The notes beneath the pieces were generated by a model. The model had not been told where the DNA came from. It did no database searches and saw only the letters and a program-made list of their open reading frames with translations. Positions 25,011 through 33,231 of a stretch of DNA of 64,000 bases are shown piece by piece. The DNA lies in the NCBI GenBank assembly GCA_018436095.1, contig JAHDMJ010000003.1, positions 62,001 through 126,000 of the forward strand, read 5' to 3'. The stretch's first letter is position 1. Each line of letters starts with the position of its first letter. The DNA comes from Clostridia bacterium. GTDB lineage: Bacteria; Bacillota; Peptococcia; DRI-13; UBA5745. The position numbers were made by a program, and so were the translations under genes.

Positions 25011-26501
25011 TTGGATATTTGTCTTTGGGGCCTCGGAGGTCATATCGTCCTGCCGGAAGATCCTGGCTACAACCAAGCCCGTCAGGATTACAACCGGGCC
25101 ATTCAACAGTATCCGCTGATTATCAATTATTGCCGGAATAAAGAGGATGTGGCAAAGGCGGTAAACTGGGCAAGAAGGTATAGAATACCTTTGCGCATCC
25201 GCAGCGGCGGTCACAATTATGAAGGCTATTCCAACGGCAGCAGCACCCTGGTTGTGGATGTAAGCGAGATGAATAGCGTTAGTTTGGATGAAGAGAGAGG
25301 CCTATTAACGCTGGAGGGAGGCGTAACCAACCGCCAGGTCTATGAATTTGTATCTGCCAGAGGCTATCCCTTTCCCGGCGGCACTTGTCCTACCGTGGGA
25401 GTCAGCGGCTATGTGACGGGAGGAGGCTGGGGCCTGTCCTGCCGCTATCTGGGCTTGGGATGCGACAGCCTTGAAGAAATTGAGCTTGTCAATGGCGAAG
25501 GACGTTTGATCAAAGCCAGCCGGCGCCGTAATGCCGAACTTTTTTGGGCTTGCCGCGGCGCCGGCGGCGGCAATTTCGGCGTCATTGTGTCCATGGTATT
25601 CAGGCTGCCGCCGAAAACGGACAACGTGACTTTGATAGAAATCGATTACCTCCATGCCACGGCGGCAGGACAGGAGATATTCCTGGCAACCTGGCAGCAA
25701 TGGCTGAAGGACGCCGATCCCAGAATTACGCTGATTGCAAGGATATACAACTCCGCAAACGACGGTTTGGCTATGCTGGTCCGAGGTGTTTTTTACGGCG
25801 AAGCCGATGAGGCGAAGGTGCTCATGGAACCTTTCACCAGGCTGGAAGGAGCAGAATGCAGTTTTCAGTATGTGCCGTTTCTTGAAGCTGTAACGATCAT
25901 CGGCAGCAATTATCCCGATTCTGAAAAATTCCAGTCCGTCAGCCGTTTTGTTGTGCGCAGTTTTAATCAAAGGGAAATTACGGAGCTTGTAAAGCTAATC
26001 GGTTCGCCTCCGCCAGGCTCTTTATTTGCCGGACTATCCATGTATGCCTTGGGCGGCAAGGTCCGGGAAATAGGGACAGATCAAACAGCCTTTTTTTACC
26101 GGCAGGCAGACTATATTATTTGGCTGGAGACGATATGGGAGGAAAACAGATTTGCCGGGGTCAACAGAAGCTGGATCAACCGCCGCTTTCCGGCGCTGGC
26201 CTCCGTGACAACGGGATCTTACGTTAACTTTCCTTACAGCCGGCTGGCCAACTATTTGGAAGAGTATTATGGTGATCACGCCGCCTTGCTTAAAGAGATC
26301 AAAAAGGAGTATGACCCCTGCAATATTTTCACCTTTCCTCAAGGACTCAAAAGCAGAGGCCCCAAGCAAGCCAAAGCGGCGGTTTTAACGGGTTCGGAGA
26401 CGGAAGAGGCAAAGAAAAAGCCGGCAGATGACAGAGCGTATCGCCGGTTCCGTTATGTTAAAAACCATGCGGACTCCGGCCGTCAGGATTTCTTAAAATA
26501 G
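25011..26501 (+). CDS. FAD-linked oxidase, berberine-bridge-enzyme type
   Basis: Flavoprotein oxidase or dehydrogenase of 496 aa with a PCMH-type FAD domain and a C-terminal BBE domain. Both covalent-flavin attachment residues of the BBE group appear present: His68 in RSGGHNYEGYS and Cys126 in GGTCPTVG. The C-terminus has the family signature YYGDHAALLKEIKKEYDPCNIF. Bacterial homologues oxidise sugars or secondary-metabolite alcohols. TTG 25011 is the best start, 9-10 bases after GAGGAGGGAG; the frame is open to 24906 but runs into the hydF terminator. The 3' end overlaps the convergent FemAB-like gene by 44 bases. A short Lys/Ala-rich tail follows the BBE domain. Confidence 0.88.
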   Translation: MDICLWGLGGHIVLPEDPGYNQARQDYNRAIQQYPLIINYCRNKEDVAKAVNWARRYRIPLRIRSGGHNYEGYSNGSSTLVVDVSEMNSVSLDEERGLLTLEGGVTNRQVYEFVSARGYPFPGGTCPTVGVSGYVTGGGWGLSCRYLGLGCDSLEEIELVNGEGRLIKASRRRNAELFWACRGAGGGNFGVIVSMVFRLPPKTDNVTLIEIDYLHATAAGQEIFLATWQQWLKDADPRITLIARIYNSANDGLAMLVRGVFYGEADEAKVLMEPFTRLEGAECSFQYVPFLEAVTIIGSNYPDSEKFQSVSRFVVRSFNQREITELVKLIGSPPPGSLFAGLSMYALGGKVREIGTDQTAFFYRQADYIIWLETIWEENRFAGVNRSWINRRFPALASVTTGSYVNFPYSRLANYLEEYYGDHAALLKEIKKEYDPCNIFTFPQGLKSRGPKQAKAAVLTGSETEEAKKKPADDRAYRRFRYVKNHADSGRQDFLK

Positions 26502-27471
26502 CCGAATCTTTAAAAACCCTGTACGAATAGCCCTGGCAGCGGTATTGCAGCAGAGGGCTCAATATCCGCAGCAGCAGATTGATACCGCTATAGCGGCTGA
26601 AGGCGGCCATATAGCGTTTTTCGATACTGCAGCCCAGTTTGCACTTGAGATCTTCCGCCGTTTGGCCAAAGTCAATGGTGGGGCAGCCTTTTTCGATGCC
26701 GATCCGGATGATGGCAAGCAGCATGTTGCAGTACAAATCAAATGGGTCCCTTTGGGCATAGTCCATTCCTCCAAAGAGAAAATGCAGACCTTCGCCATGT
26801 TGGGACAGGCAAAAAAAGGCTATTTGTACATCCCCGTGGTAAAAGGCGTAGATTTCGCCGCCGATTTCCTGGAAGAACTCCTTTTTCAGGGTTTCCAAGG
26901 GGTATTGGGAGCGGTTCAGCACATTCAAATAAAGACGGTGGGTTTCGCCGGAAAATTCCCGGGGGCTGATTCGCTTTAGTTGGAGCCCAGCCCCCTTTTC
27001 TAAAGCGGTTTTGACCCGGCGCCGATAGCCGCTGCGCAAGCAGTCCAGATATTCCTCAAAACTGGCAAAGGAATTTTGGAAGATGCAGGCGCCAAGGGTT
27101 TCGCCCCTGGCCACGCCTGTGGGCAGGGACTCCCGGGACAGAAGGTTTAAGAGCAGAAACAGTCCTGCTCTTTTGCGGTAATCGGCAATCAGCTCCCGGA
27201 GGTTGCCGCTGTAGCCGGGCATATCTAAAGAAGCGGGCAGCCCTACCACCGTCATGGGTATTTCCAGGCGCAGCCTGCCGAAGGTAAAGAGATTGAGTTT
27301 GCTTTTATATTCACAGCAGATATACTCCCGATGGGTGACGTAAGAAAAAGGAGTATCGGAGTGCCGCGCCGCATTTAAAACAGCGGAATGAAGGAAGGGG
27401 TTGCCGCCTATCCGCTTATCCCAATGGGGCGGGCAGGTATTATGGCGTTCACCCAGAAATATTTTTTTCAT
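26458..27471 (-). CDS. FemAB-like/GNAT-fold aminoacyl or acyl transferase
   Basis: 337-aa protein with the double-GNAT pattern of FemAB-like and BioF2-like acyltransferases: SFEEYLDCLRSGYRRRVKTALEK near the middle, then DVQIAFFCLSQHGEGLHFLFGG, DLYCNMLLAIIRIGIEKGCPTIDFGQ and LKCKLGC near the C-terminus. Such enzymes transfer amino acids or acyl groups to peptidoglycan precursors, lipids or small molecules. It is the last gene of the radical-SAM operon and overlaps the preceding GNAT gene by 23 bases. The ATG at 27471 has GGCGGAAG upstream. Confidence 0.78.
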   Translation of the reverse strand: MKKIFLGERHNTCPPHWDKRIGGNPFLHSAVLNAARHSDTPFSYVTHREYICCEYKSKLNLFTFGRLRLEIPMTVVGLPASLDMPGYSGNLRELIADYRKRAGLFLLLNLLSRESLPTGVARGETLGACIFQNSFASFEEYLDCLRSGYRRRVKTALEKGAGLQLKRISPREFSGETHRLYLNVLNRSQYPLETLKKEFFQEIGGEIYAFYHGDVQIAFFCLSQHGEGLHFLFGGMDYAQRDPFDLYCNMLLAIIRIGIEKGCPTIDFGQTAEDLKCKLGCSIEKRYMAAFSRYSGINLLLRILSPLLQYRCQGYSYRVFKDSAILRNPDGRSPHGF

Positions 27472-28522
27472 AAACAACAAAACTTCCGCCTTTATGTTTG
27501 GTATAACGCCTTGTAAAAAGGCTGGACTTGGTGTTTGTATCAACAATCCAACTGCTGATTATGGTTTTGATGTCCGGATAATTTTTGAGGGCAGTATTCA
27601 TTGCCTGCTGAAAGGCAAGGGTGACCACGCCTTTATTTTGATATTCCGGCAAAACGCCGATTTCCGCCATTTTCGCTCTTGCGGGGCTAAAGCGAAGATG
27701 GCGCTTTATTGCCGAGACGATGCCGAAGCCGCGGCCCGGGGGGACCAGCTCGTTAAAATCGGGATAGTAGAATAGCAGACCAATATCGGTTTGGCCATCC
27801 TTGATAAAAAGCAGGGCTCCCCGGTCAAGAATCAGTTTCATTTGCTCCAAAAGCTCGGCGTCCTCCTGATACTCTCTTTTAAAATAAAAATCGTGGCCTT
27901 CAAATATAGTGTTGGAAAGGTCGGTGTACCGCTTCAGATTCCGGTCATTGATCCTAGCCGGCTCAAAGCTGTATTGGGGGCAACGTCCCATAATCCGGGC
28001 ACAGTCATCGTCGACGCGCTGCCGTACCAAGGGGGCCTCATCCTGAAAGCAGCTCAGCCTGACTTCGGAAAATCCGCTAAAATAGCCGGCGTAATAGGAG
28101 GGATTGTAGCTTTCGCCAAAGCTGGGCGGAGCGGTATTTTCCAGGGAAAAACCCAGGGCGTAATTGAGGTGGCCATCCATGCCTGCAATAATTCTGGTGC
28201 ATTTTTCGGCAGCAGCCCAAATCTCTGCATATTCCAGCATATGTGCCACTGCCCCGCCACTGTCGGGCAGGGCTTCAAAAAAGGCGATATTGGCGGTAGC
28301 GCCGGCATTTTTGTGGTGAATCAGAACACACTGGCAAAGCCTTTTTCCCTTGTGGAGAACTGCGATAATTTCCTGCTTGGAATTTTGATAAAAACTGCTT
28401 TGTCCCCCGCAAACCAGAGGCAGCAGGCTGGACTTATTGTCCTTAAAATTAGGGTCTTTTCCGTACACAGACGGATAGAAGCTTCTTAGCTCCCCCGGGG
28501 AGCCTAGCTTTATAATTTCCAT
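27449..28522 (-). CDS. GNAT-family N-acyltransferase
   Basis: 357-aa protein with a C-terminal acetyltransferase pattern: KMAEIGVLPEYQNKGVVTLAF, where the Q/N-x-x-G loop binds acyl-CoA, preceded by YTDLSNTIFEGHDFYF. The long N-terminal part (CQCVLIHHKNAGATANIAFFEAL, then AGMDGHLNYALGFS) resembles the N-acyltransferase half of proteins that act on amino acids or lipid head groups. It lies 9 bases after the third radical-SAM gene and overlaps the next gene by 23 bases. The substrate is unknown; by context it acts on the product of the radical-SAM enzymes. Confidence 0.82.
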   Translation of the reverse strand: MEIIKLGSPGELRSFYPSVYGKDPNFKDNKSSLLPLVCGGQSSFYQNSKQEIIAVLHKGKRLCQCVLIHHKNAGATANIAFFEALPDSGGAVAHMLEYAEIWAAAEKCTRIIAGMDGHLNYALGFSLENTAPPSFGESYNPSYYAGYFSGFSEVRLSCFQDEAPLVRQRVDDDCARIMGRCPQYSFEPARINDRNLKRYTDLSNTIFEGHDFYFKREYQEDAELLEQMKLILDRGALLFIKDGQTDIGLLFYYPDFNELVPPGRGFGIVSAIKRHLRFSPARAKMAEIGVLPEYQNKGVVTLAFQQAMNTALKNYPDIKTIISSWIVDTNTKSSLFTRRYTKHKGGSFVVYEKNISG

Positions 28523-28531
28523 ATGACCATC

Positions 28532-29842
28532 CTAAATAATATTTGGGGTGATGCCCCTGTCGATCTGATACTTATAATAGAAATTCACGTAAAGGTAAAA
28601 GAGATATTTCAGGGGGTGCCTTAAAAAGTCTGCCCGCAGAAGGGTGCGCCTGAAAATTCCGCTTACGGTAAACACCTGTTTGTATAGGCGCCAGTAGGCC
28701 TCCGTCAGCTCCCGGGGGGACATATGCTTTGGCTGGTGTACCGCCTCAGTGCCGTTGTAGCTGTAAATATCGTTGTTGACGATCCGCCCCTGCCCCAGCA
28801 TCTGTTGGTAAAACAGGGTGCCGGGAATGGGAGTCAGGATGTAAAACCGGGGGACGGTGATTTTGTTGCGGATAATGAAAGCTCCGGTCATGGCGATGCT
28901 CTCCGGCGTATCGCCGTCAGCCCCTACCACCATCTCGGTGGAAACGTCAATCCCTGCACGGGTTATCTGCCGGATCTGCTGGTCGTAGCGGTCCGCCTTG
29001 GCCCAGCTCTTTTGCATTGCGTCAAGGCTCTCCTGGGAAATGCTTTCCACCCCGAAGGAGAGAGTGATGCAGCCGCTTTGGCGCAGGATAGCCAGAAGCT
29101 CCCCGTCGTCGGCTACGCTGATGGAGCATTGGGACATCCACTGCATGCCCAGGCTCTCAATCTGGCGGCAAAGCCGGATGGTGTACTCCCTGTCGGCCAG
29201 GATATTGTCATCAAGCAAGAGGAATTTTTTATAGCCCAGCCGTTTGACCTCTTTGATATCGCGGATCACCTCTTCAATCTCACGGCGCAGATAGCGGTTT
29301 TGATAAAGGCAATAAACCGAACAGAAGCTGCAGGAATTAGGACAGCCCCGTCCTGCCTGCACCGGCAGAAAGTCGCCGATTCTTTTTGAGGTCAACAGGT
29401 CATAGCGGGGCAGAGGCCAGGAAAGTGTCTCCAGTGGCATATCATAAACAGGCTTTAATGTTCCTCTGAGGTAGTCCTCAAACATGGCTTTAAAGCTTTC
29501 TTCACCGTCGCCGATGATGACGCTGTCACAGTATTTTTTTGCTTCCTCAGGCATCAGGCTTACCATGTACCCCCCCATAACCACCGTCTTGCCCCGGCGT
29601 TTAAATTCTTTGGCCAGGTCGATGCTGCGGATAACGGCGTGGCCCATAGAGGAAATGGCAATCAGATCGGCGTCGGTTTCAAAATCCACATCCTCAATGG
29701 TCTCGAAGCAAGCCTCAAACTGAAGGCCGGGAACGAGGGCCGCCAAAATCGCCGGAGCCAGTCCCACGAAATAGAGCCGCTTTTTTTTAATTAGTTTTTT
29801 GCCGGCATAATAGGGGGTAGGCTGAATAAACAGTATTTTCAT
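28532..29842 (-). CDS. B12-binding-domain radical SAM protein (third of three)
   Basis: 436-aa class B radical SAM enzyme. Residues about 1-130 form a cobalamin-binding Rossmann domain (MKILFIQPTPYYAG, DADLIAISSMGHAVIRS, KTVVMGGYMVSL, DSVIIGDGEESF). The radical SAM core has the cluster motif GCPNSCSFCSVYC around residue 170, followed by LLLDDNILADREY and LSFGVESISQESLDAM. Enzymes of this class methylate unreactive carbons or rearrange ring systems; some act on lipids or natural products. The start is one base after the preceding stop. The C-terminal region (about 400-436) is rich in aromatic and basic residues, suggesting membrane association. Confidence 0.9.
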   Translation of the reverse strand: MKILFIQPTPYYAGKKLIKKKRLYFVGLAPAILAALVPGLQFEACFETIEDVDFETDADLIAISSMGHAVIRSIDLAKEFKRRGKTVVMGGYMVSLMPEEAKKYCDSVIIGDGEESFKAMFEDYLRGTLKPVYDMPLETLSWPLPRYDLLTSKRIGDFLPVQAGRGCPNSCSFCSVYCLYQNRYLRREIEEVIRDIKEVKRLGYKKFLLLDDNILADREYTIRLCRQIESLGMQWMSQCSISVADDGELLAILRQSGCITLSFGVESISQESLDAMQKSWAKADRYDQQIRQITRAGIDVSTEMVVGADGDTPESIAMTGAFIIRNKITVPRFYILTPIPGTLFYQQMLGQGRIVNNDIYSYNGTEAVHQPKHMSPRELTEAYWRLYKQVFTVSGIFRRTLLRADFLRHPLKYLFYLYVNFYYKYQIDRGITPNII

Positions 29843-31237
29843 TCAGCGCCCCCCAATCTTCCGGGTGAGATAGTCCATGAGCATGTTCCTGTAGAAAGCA
29901 AGATCCATAAAATCATAAATTCCGGCCTTTCTCGCTATTTTGTAGAGACGCAGAAACAGCCGGCGGTATTCCCGGTAAAACTCCCGGCGGGAGAGCTTGG
30001 CGGGCTCCACCACAAGGTGCAGAAAATCCCAGTCAACAATGTCCGCTGAAGTGATGCGGTCCTTGTATTCTTCGTAAAGAGGTGTTCCCGGAATCGGGGT
30101 GAAAATGGATACGGTAACGTATTGGAGCCCCGCTTTGACGATCCAGTTGTAAAGGTTTTCAAAGTAGGCCTTGTCTGCGTCAAGGGGAGCGATCATCAGG
30201 GCAATGCATTGGGCCGGCGTTTCCCCGATGATTTCCAGGCAGCGCCGGTTCATGTCCACGCTGGTTTTTTTGTTCATGCCCTCCAGCTCGGCGTCGGTAA
30301 CCGCCTCCAGCCCCACCAGAAAATAGCGAAAGCCGATTTCCGCCAGGGCCCGGACAATATCCGGATTTGCACAGATGAAATCGGCCCGGGCATAGCAGAT
30401 ATAGGTCTTTTTGATTTGCTTTTCTTTCACCAGGCCAATAAAGCGCCAGAGCCGCTTGGGGTCCACAAGGAAGTCGTCGTCTACGATTTGGATATTAGCC
30501 GCATCGATACCGGCAAGCTCTTCGATGACAAGATCAAGATCCCGGGGCTGATAGCTGCCGCCTCCAAGCAGTGTGCAGTAGCAAAAATTGCAGTCGTAAG
30601 GACAAGAAAAAGCGGTCTTGATGGAAGCCACCCCGTTTAGCTCCAGATAGCGGAAGTGCTGCCGGTTGCCATAAAAGAAGCTGCGGTCGGGGATGGGCAG
30701 GCTGTTGATGTCCACGGGGCTCAAGGGATTTTCCCGATACTCCCCATTTACTTTATAGCAAAGCCCATTGATGCTATCAAACCCATTGATGCTGCCAAGC
30801 TCATTGATACCGCCAAGCCCCAGGCAGTCCCTTGCCTGGCCATTGCCTACAAGGGAGACAAGCCCTGCATAATCCGCCGGGGATTCGCTGCGAAAGACAT
30901 AGTCCACCCAGTCAGAATAAAAGCTTTTGTAGTTAAGCTGGGCGTGAACTCCGCCCACAATGGTTACCGTTTGGGGATTGTATTTCTTCGCCAGCTCACA
31001 GAACCGGATCATCAGGTTTTGCTGGGTGATATAGCCTGTCACGGAAAGGACGTGGGGCCTTTCCCGCTCCAGGGTCTCCTCAAAGTCATTGCTGATCAGC
31101 CCGTCAAAAATAACGCTGGCGATGCCTTTTTCTTTAAGGGCCGTATAGAGATATTCCAGATCCAGGGGCTCGTTGTCTAAAATTCTTGTAAAACTCAGCA
31201 GATTCGGGGCTTGGGGCCGTACCAAAAGCACCTTCAT
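29843..31237 (-). CDS. B12-binding-domain radical SAM protein (second of three)
   Basis: 464-aa paralogue of its neighbours. The N-terminal cobalamin domain is visible as MKVLLVRPQAPNLLSF, HVLSVTGYITQQNLM and TVTIVGGVHAQLN. The radical SAM cluster is in FSCPYDCNFCYC near residue 215, followed by IQIVDDDFLV, CYARADFICANPDI and FLVGLEAVTDAELEGMNKK. A segment at about residues 140-160 (GGINELGSINGFDSINGL) is encoded by three 18-base tandem repeats, unlike the paralogues. It lies 35 bases after the first radical-SAM gene. Substrate unknown. Confidence 0.9.
   Translation of the reverse strand: MKVLLVRPQAPNLLSFTRILDNEPLDLEYLYTALKEKGIASVIFDGLISNDFEETLERERPHVLSVTGYITQQNLMIRFCELAKKYNPQTVTIVGGVHAQLNYKSFYSDWVDYVFRSESPADYAGLVSLVGNGQARDCLGLGGINELGSINGFDSINGLCYKVNGEYRENPLSPVDINSLPIPDRSFFYGNRQHFRYLELNGVASIKTAFSCPYDCNFCYCTLLGGGSYQPRDLDLVIEELAGIDAANIQIVDDDFLVDPKRLWRFIGLVKEKQIKKTYICYARADFICANPDIVRALAEIGFRYFLVGLEAVTDAELEGMNKKTSVDMNRRCLEIIGETPAQCIALMIAPLDADKAYFENLYNWIVKAGLQYVTVSIFTPIPGTPLYEEYKDRITSADIVDWDFLHLVVEPAKLSRREFYREYRRLFLRLYKIARKAGIYDFMDLAFYRNMLMDYLTRKIGGR
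30764..30817. repeat. Three 18-bp tandem repeats inside a radical SAM gene
   Basis: Units at 30764-30781, 30782-30799 and 30800-30817 share the core ATTGATG/ATTGATA; the first two differ mainly in CTATCAAA versus CTGCCAAG. On the coding (minus) strand they encode repeats of the type INxLGS/SINGF in the linker between the B12 and radical SAM domains. The in-frame length allows expansion without frameshift. Confidence 0.7.
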
Positions 31238-31272
31238 CGTCTCTTTACCTTCGTAAGCAAAACTCTCATTTG

Positions 31273-32550
31273 TTACCCCTTTATGATTTTTTTCAGATAC
31301 TGTCCGGTAATGTGAAGGGCGCCAAAAGACAGCTTAAAGGTAGTGGTGACGCCGTATTTGCGGAACATGTAAAGGGTATTGCGGGGCGTCACCGTGATCT
31401 TGTAATACAGGGCCAGGATATTCCAATAGTACCTGCGTACGCTCATGCCCGTGGGGCGGATGACCAGATGGGCCATATCCCATTTTTCATGTTCGGCGTA
31501 GGGAATCAGCAGGGAGTCTTCATATTTTTCGAAATAAGGAGTGCCCGGCATGGGGGTAAAGGGCTGAAGATTGACGAAAACCAATCGGTTTTCTTTGATA
31601 AACCGGTAAAGCCGGCGGAAGTTTTCTGCTTGCCAATCCACGCCCAGAATGACGGTGGCATAGCATTCGACGCCGTGCTTTCTCAGAATGCGAATTGCTT
31701 CCCTGCTTTGGGCTACCTGGGATTTCTTATTGTAGGAGTCAAGCTCCTCCTGGCTGGCGGCTTCAATTCCCACGATGACTGCCGCCAGGCCGATTTCCTG
31801 CAGCTTTATGATAATGTCTTCGTTTTCGGCGATAAAATCAGCCCGGCCGTAAACGAGATAGTTTTTGTGGATGCCATGCTCTTTGACCTGGCAGTAAAAC
31901 TCCAGCAGCCGCGCCCGGTTGAAAAGGAAGTTGTCGTCAACAATATAGACCTCCCGCTGGGGGATGGCCAGCAGCTCACGGATGACCTGCTTCACCGGCC
32001 GGGCGGCGTAAGGCGTAATCTCCTTGCAAAAGCAGAAATTACAGCTGTAGGGACAGCCGAAGGAAGTCTTGATCAGGGCACAATCCTGTTGAAAAAGATA
32101 GTAATAGCGACCGGCATACTCCTTCACCGCCTCCCGGTCAGGCAGAAAATCCTCCTGAAGTTCACAGCCCAGAAGATCGTACAAATCCCGGTCCTTACGG
32201 CAGACCTGGTCGATGGAGGGGTGAAAAAAATCCGCCGGACAGACAGCGGCGTGAACTCCTCCTACGAAAACCTGGGTTTGGGGACATAGCTTTTTGGCGG
32301 TGTCGGCGTACTCTTTGATAACTCCGATATGGCTGATGTACCCGGCAATGCAGACAGCCTCCGGCGAAAAATGCCGCAGATGGTATTCCAGGGGTTTTTG
32401 TTCCAGTATCATATCCGCAAGCTTAATCTCATGACCGTTGTTTTTCAGCACCGCCGCCAGCTGCATCAGTTCCAGAGGCTCGCAGATCATAACGCTTTGC
32501 AGGCCGATGGTCTCTTTGTGCGGCCGGGGCCTTACCAGCAATATTTTCAT
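31273..32550 (-). CDS. B12-binding-domain radical SAM protein (first of three)
   Basis: 425-aa class B radical SAM enzyme with a cobalamin domain (MKILLVRPRPHKE, PEAVCIAGYISHIGV, TQVFVGGVHAAV) and the cluster motif FGCPYSCNFCFC near residue 190. It shares IVDDNFLFNRAR, YGRADFIAEN and VGIEAASQEELDSYNKK with its neighbour, so the two are clear paralogues. The ATG at 32550 overlaps the stop of the methyltransferase (ATGA), indicating coupling. The gene is followed by 35 bases and then the second paralogue. Confidence 0.9.
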   Translation of the reverse strand: MKILLVRPRPHKETIGLQSVMICEPLELMQLAAVLKNNGHEIKLADMILEQKPLEYHLRHFSPEAVCIAGYISHIGVIKEYADTAKKLCPQTQVFVGGVHAAVCPADFFHPSIDQVCRKDRDLYDLLGCELQEDFLPDREAVKEYAGRYYYLFQQDCALIKTSFGCPYSCNFCFCKEITPYAARPVKQVIRELLAIPQREVYIVDDNFLFNRARLLEFYCQVKEHGIHKNYLVYGRADFIAENEDIIIKLQEIGLAAVIVGIEAASQEELDSYNKKSQVAQSREAIRILRKHGVECYATVILGVDWQAENFRRLYRFIKENRLVFVNLQPFTPMPGTPYFEKYEDSLLIPYAEHEKWDMAHLVIRPTGMSVRRYYWNILALYYKITVTPRNTLYMFRKYGVTTTFKLSFGALHITGQYLKKIIKG

Positions 32551-33167
32551 TGTTCCAAATCCTTTAGCTTCATGGCATAGCCGCAAATGGAAGGCATAAA
32601 CCATTTTTCTTTGATAGAGAATTCTTCGATTAGGCAAAGCCGGTCTGCGGTAAGCTCCAGGAAGTCCGTCTTTGAAAGATATTCCGCTTTTTCCGCCGTT
32701 TTCTCAATAAAGTACATAACAAGCCCATCGTAAAGACGGTTGACGGAGGCCTGAACGAAAAATAAGATAGTCTCTTCGTTCATCAGTCCGGCAATTTTAT
32801 GAATGACCTCCCGCTTATTTTCGTAATAAGGCAGAGAGTGGGTGCAGGTAATCACATCAAAAGGTCCCCGGATTGCTTCCGGAAGGGGGGCGGCAATATC
32901 CAGAGTATAAAATTCTGCGTTTAAATTCTTGGCCTTTGCCCTTTCGGTCATAGCCCCGGATTTATCGATTCCCACACATTGAATCTCTGTGGCAGCGAGA
33001 ACATCGGCAATCATCTGGCCGGTGCCGCAGCCAATGTCCAGCAGGCGTTTGGCTTTCAAGGCTTGGATGCGGCCCAGCAATTCCCGGCGGGTGGGTTCAA
33101 GGGAATACTTCTGAACCCAGAGCTTATCATACTTTGCCGCCAGCCTATCCCATATCAAACAGATCAC
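32547..33167 (-). CDS. Class I SAM-dependent methyltransferase
   Basis: 206-aa methyltransferase. SAM-binding motif I is LLDIGCGTGQM near residue 43, then CVGIDKSGAMTERAK (motif II acidic loop) and FDVITCTHSLPYYEN. Small-molecule methyltransferases of this kind act on O, N or C of metabolites. It is the first gene of the radical-SAM operon and is translationally coupled to the first radical-SAM gene by a 4-base overlap. Substrate unknown. Confidence 0.9.
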   Translation of the reverse strand: MICLIWDRLAAKYDKLWVQKYSLEPTRRELLGRIQALKAKRLLDIGCGTGQMIADVLAATEIQCVGIDKSGAMTERAKAKNLNAEFYTLDIAAPLPEAIRGPFDVITCTHSLPYYENKREVIHKIAGLMNEETILFFVQASVNRLYDGLVMYFIEKTAEKAEYLSKTDFLELTADRLCLIEEFSIKEKWFMPSICGYAMKLKDLEQ

Positions 33168-33189
33168 CTGCCATCATCGTAATTATTTC

Positions 33190-33231
33190 ATTATATCAAG
33201 ATGAGGATGCCTTGGCTAGGCTAGTCTAGCC
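33190..33231 (-). promoter_or_regulatory. Probable promoter and palindrome upstream of the radical-SAM operon
   Basis: On the minus strand TAGCCA (33218-33213), 17 bases, TATAAT (33195-33190). The -35 lies at the edge of an 18-base near-palindrome of the form GGCTAG..CTAGCC (33214-33231), which also covers the serpin stop codon. It may be an operator, or a weak hairpin ending the serpin transcript. Confidence 0.5.

Noticed and set aside
27791-28489. Plus-strand frame opposite the GNAT gene
   Set aside because: The minus-strand frame has the acyltransferase motif and operon overlaps; the plus frame has none.
31270-32289. Plus-strand 339-codon frame opposite the first radical SAM gene
   Set aside because: It mirrors a gene with an intact Cx3Cx2C motif and has no start-site support.
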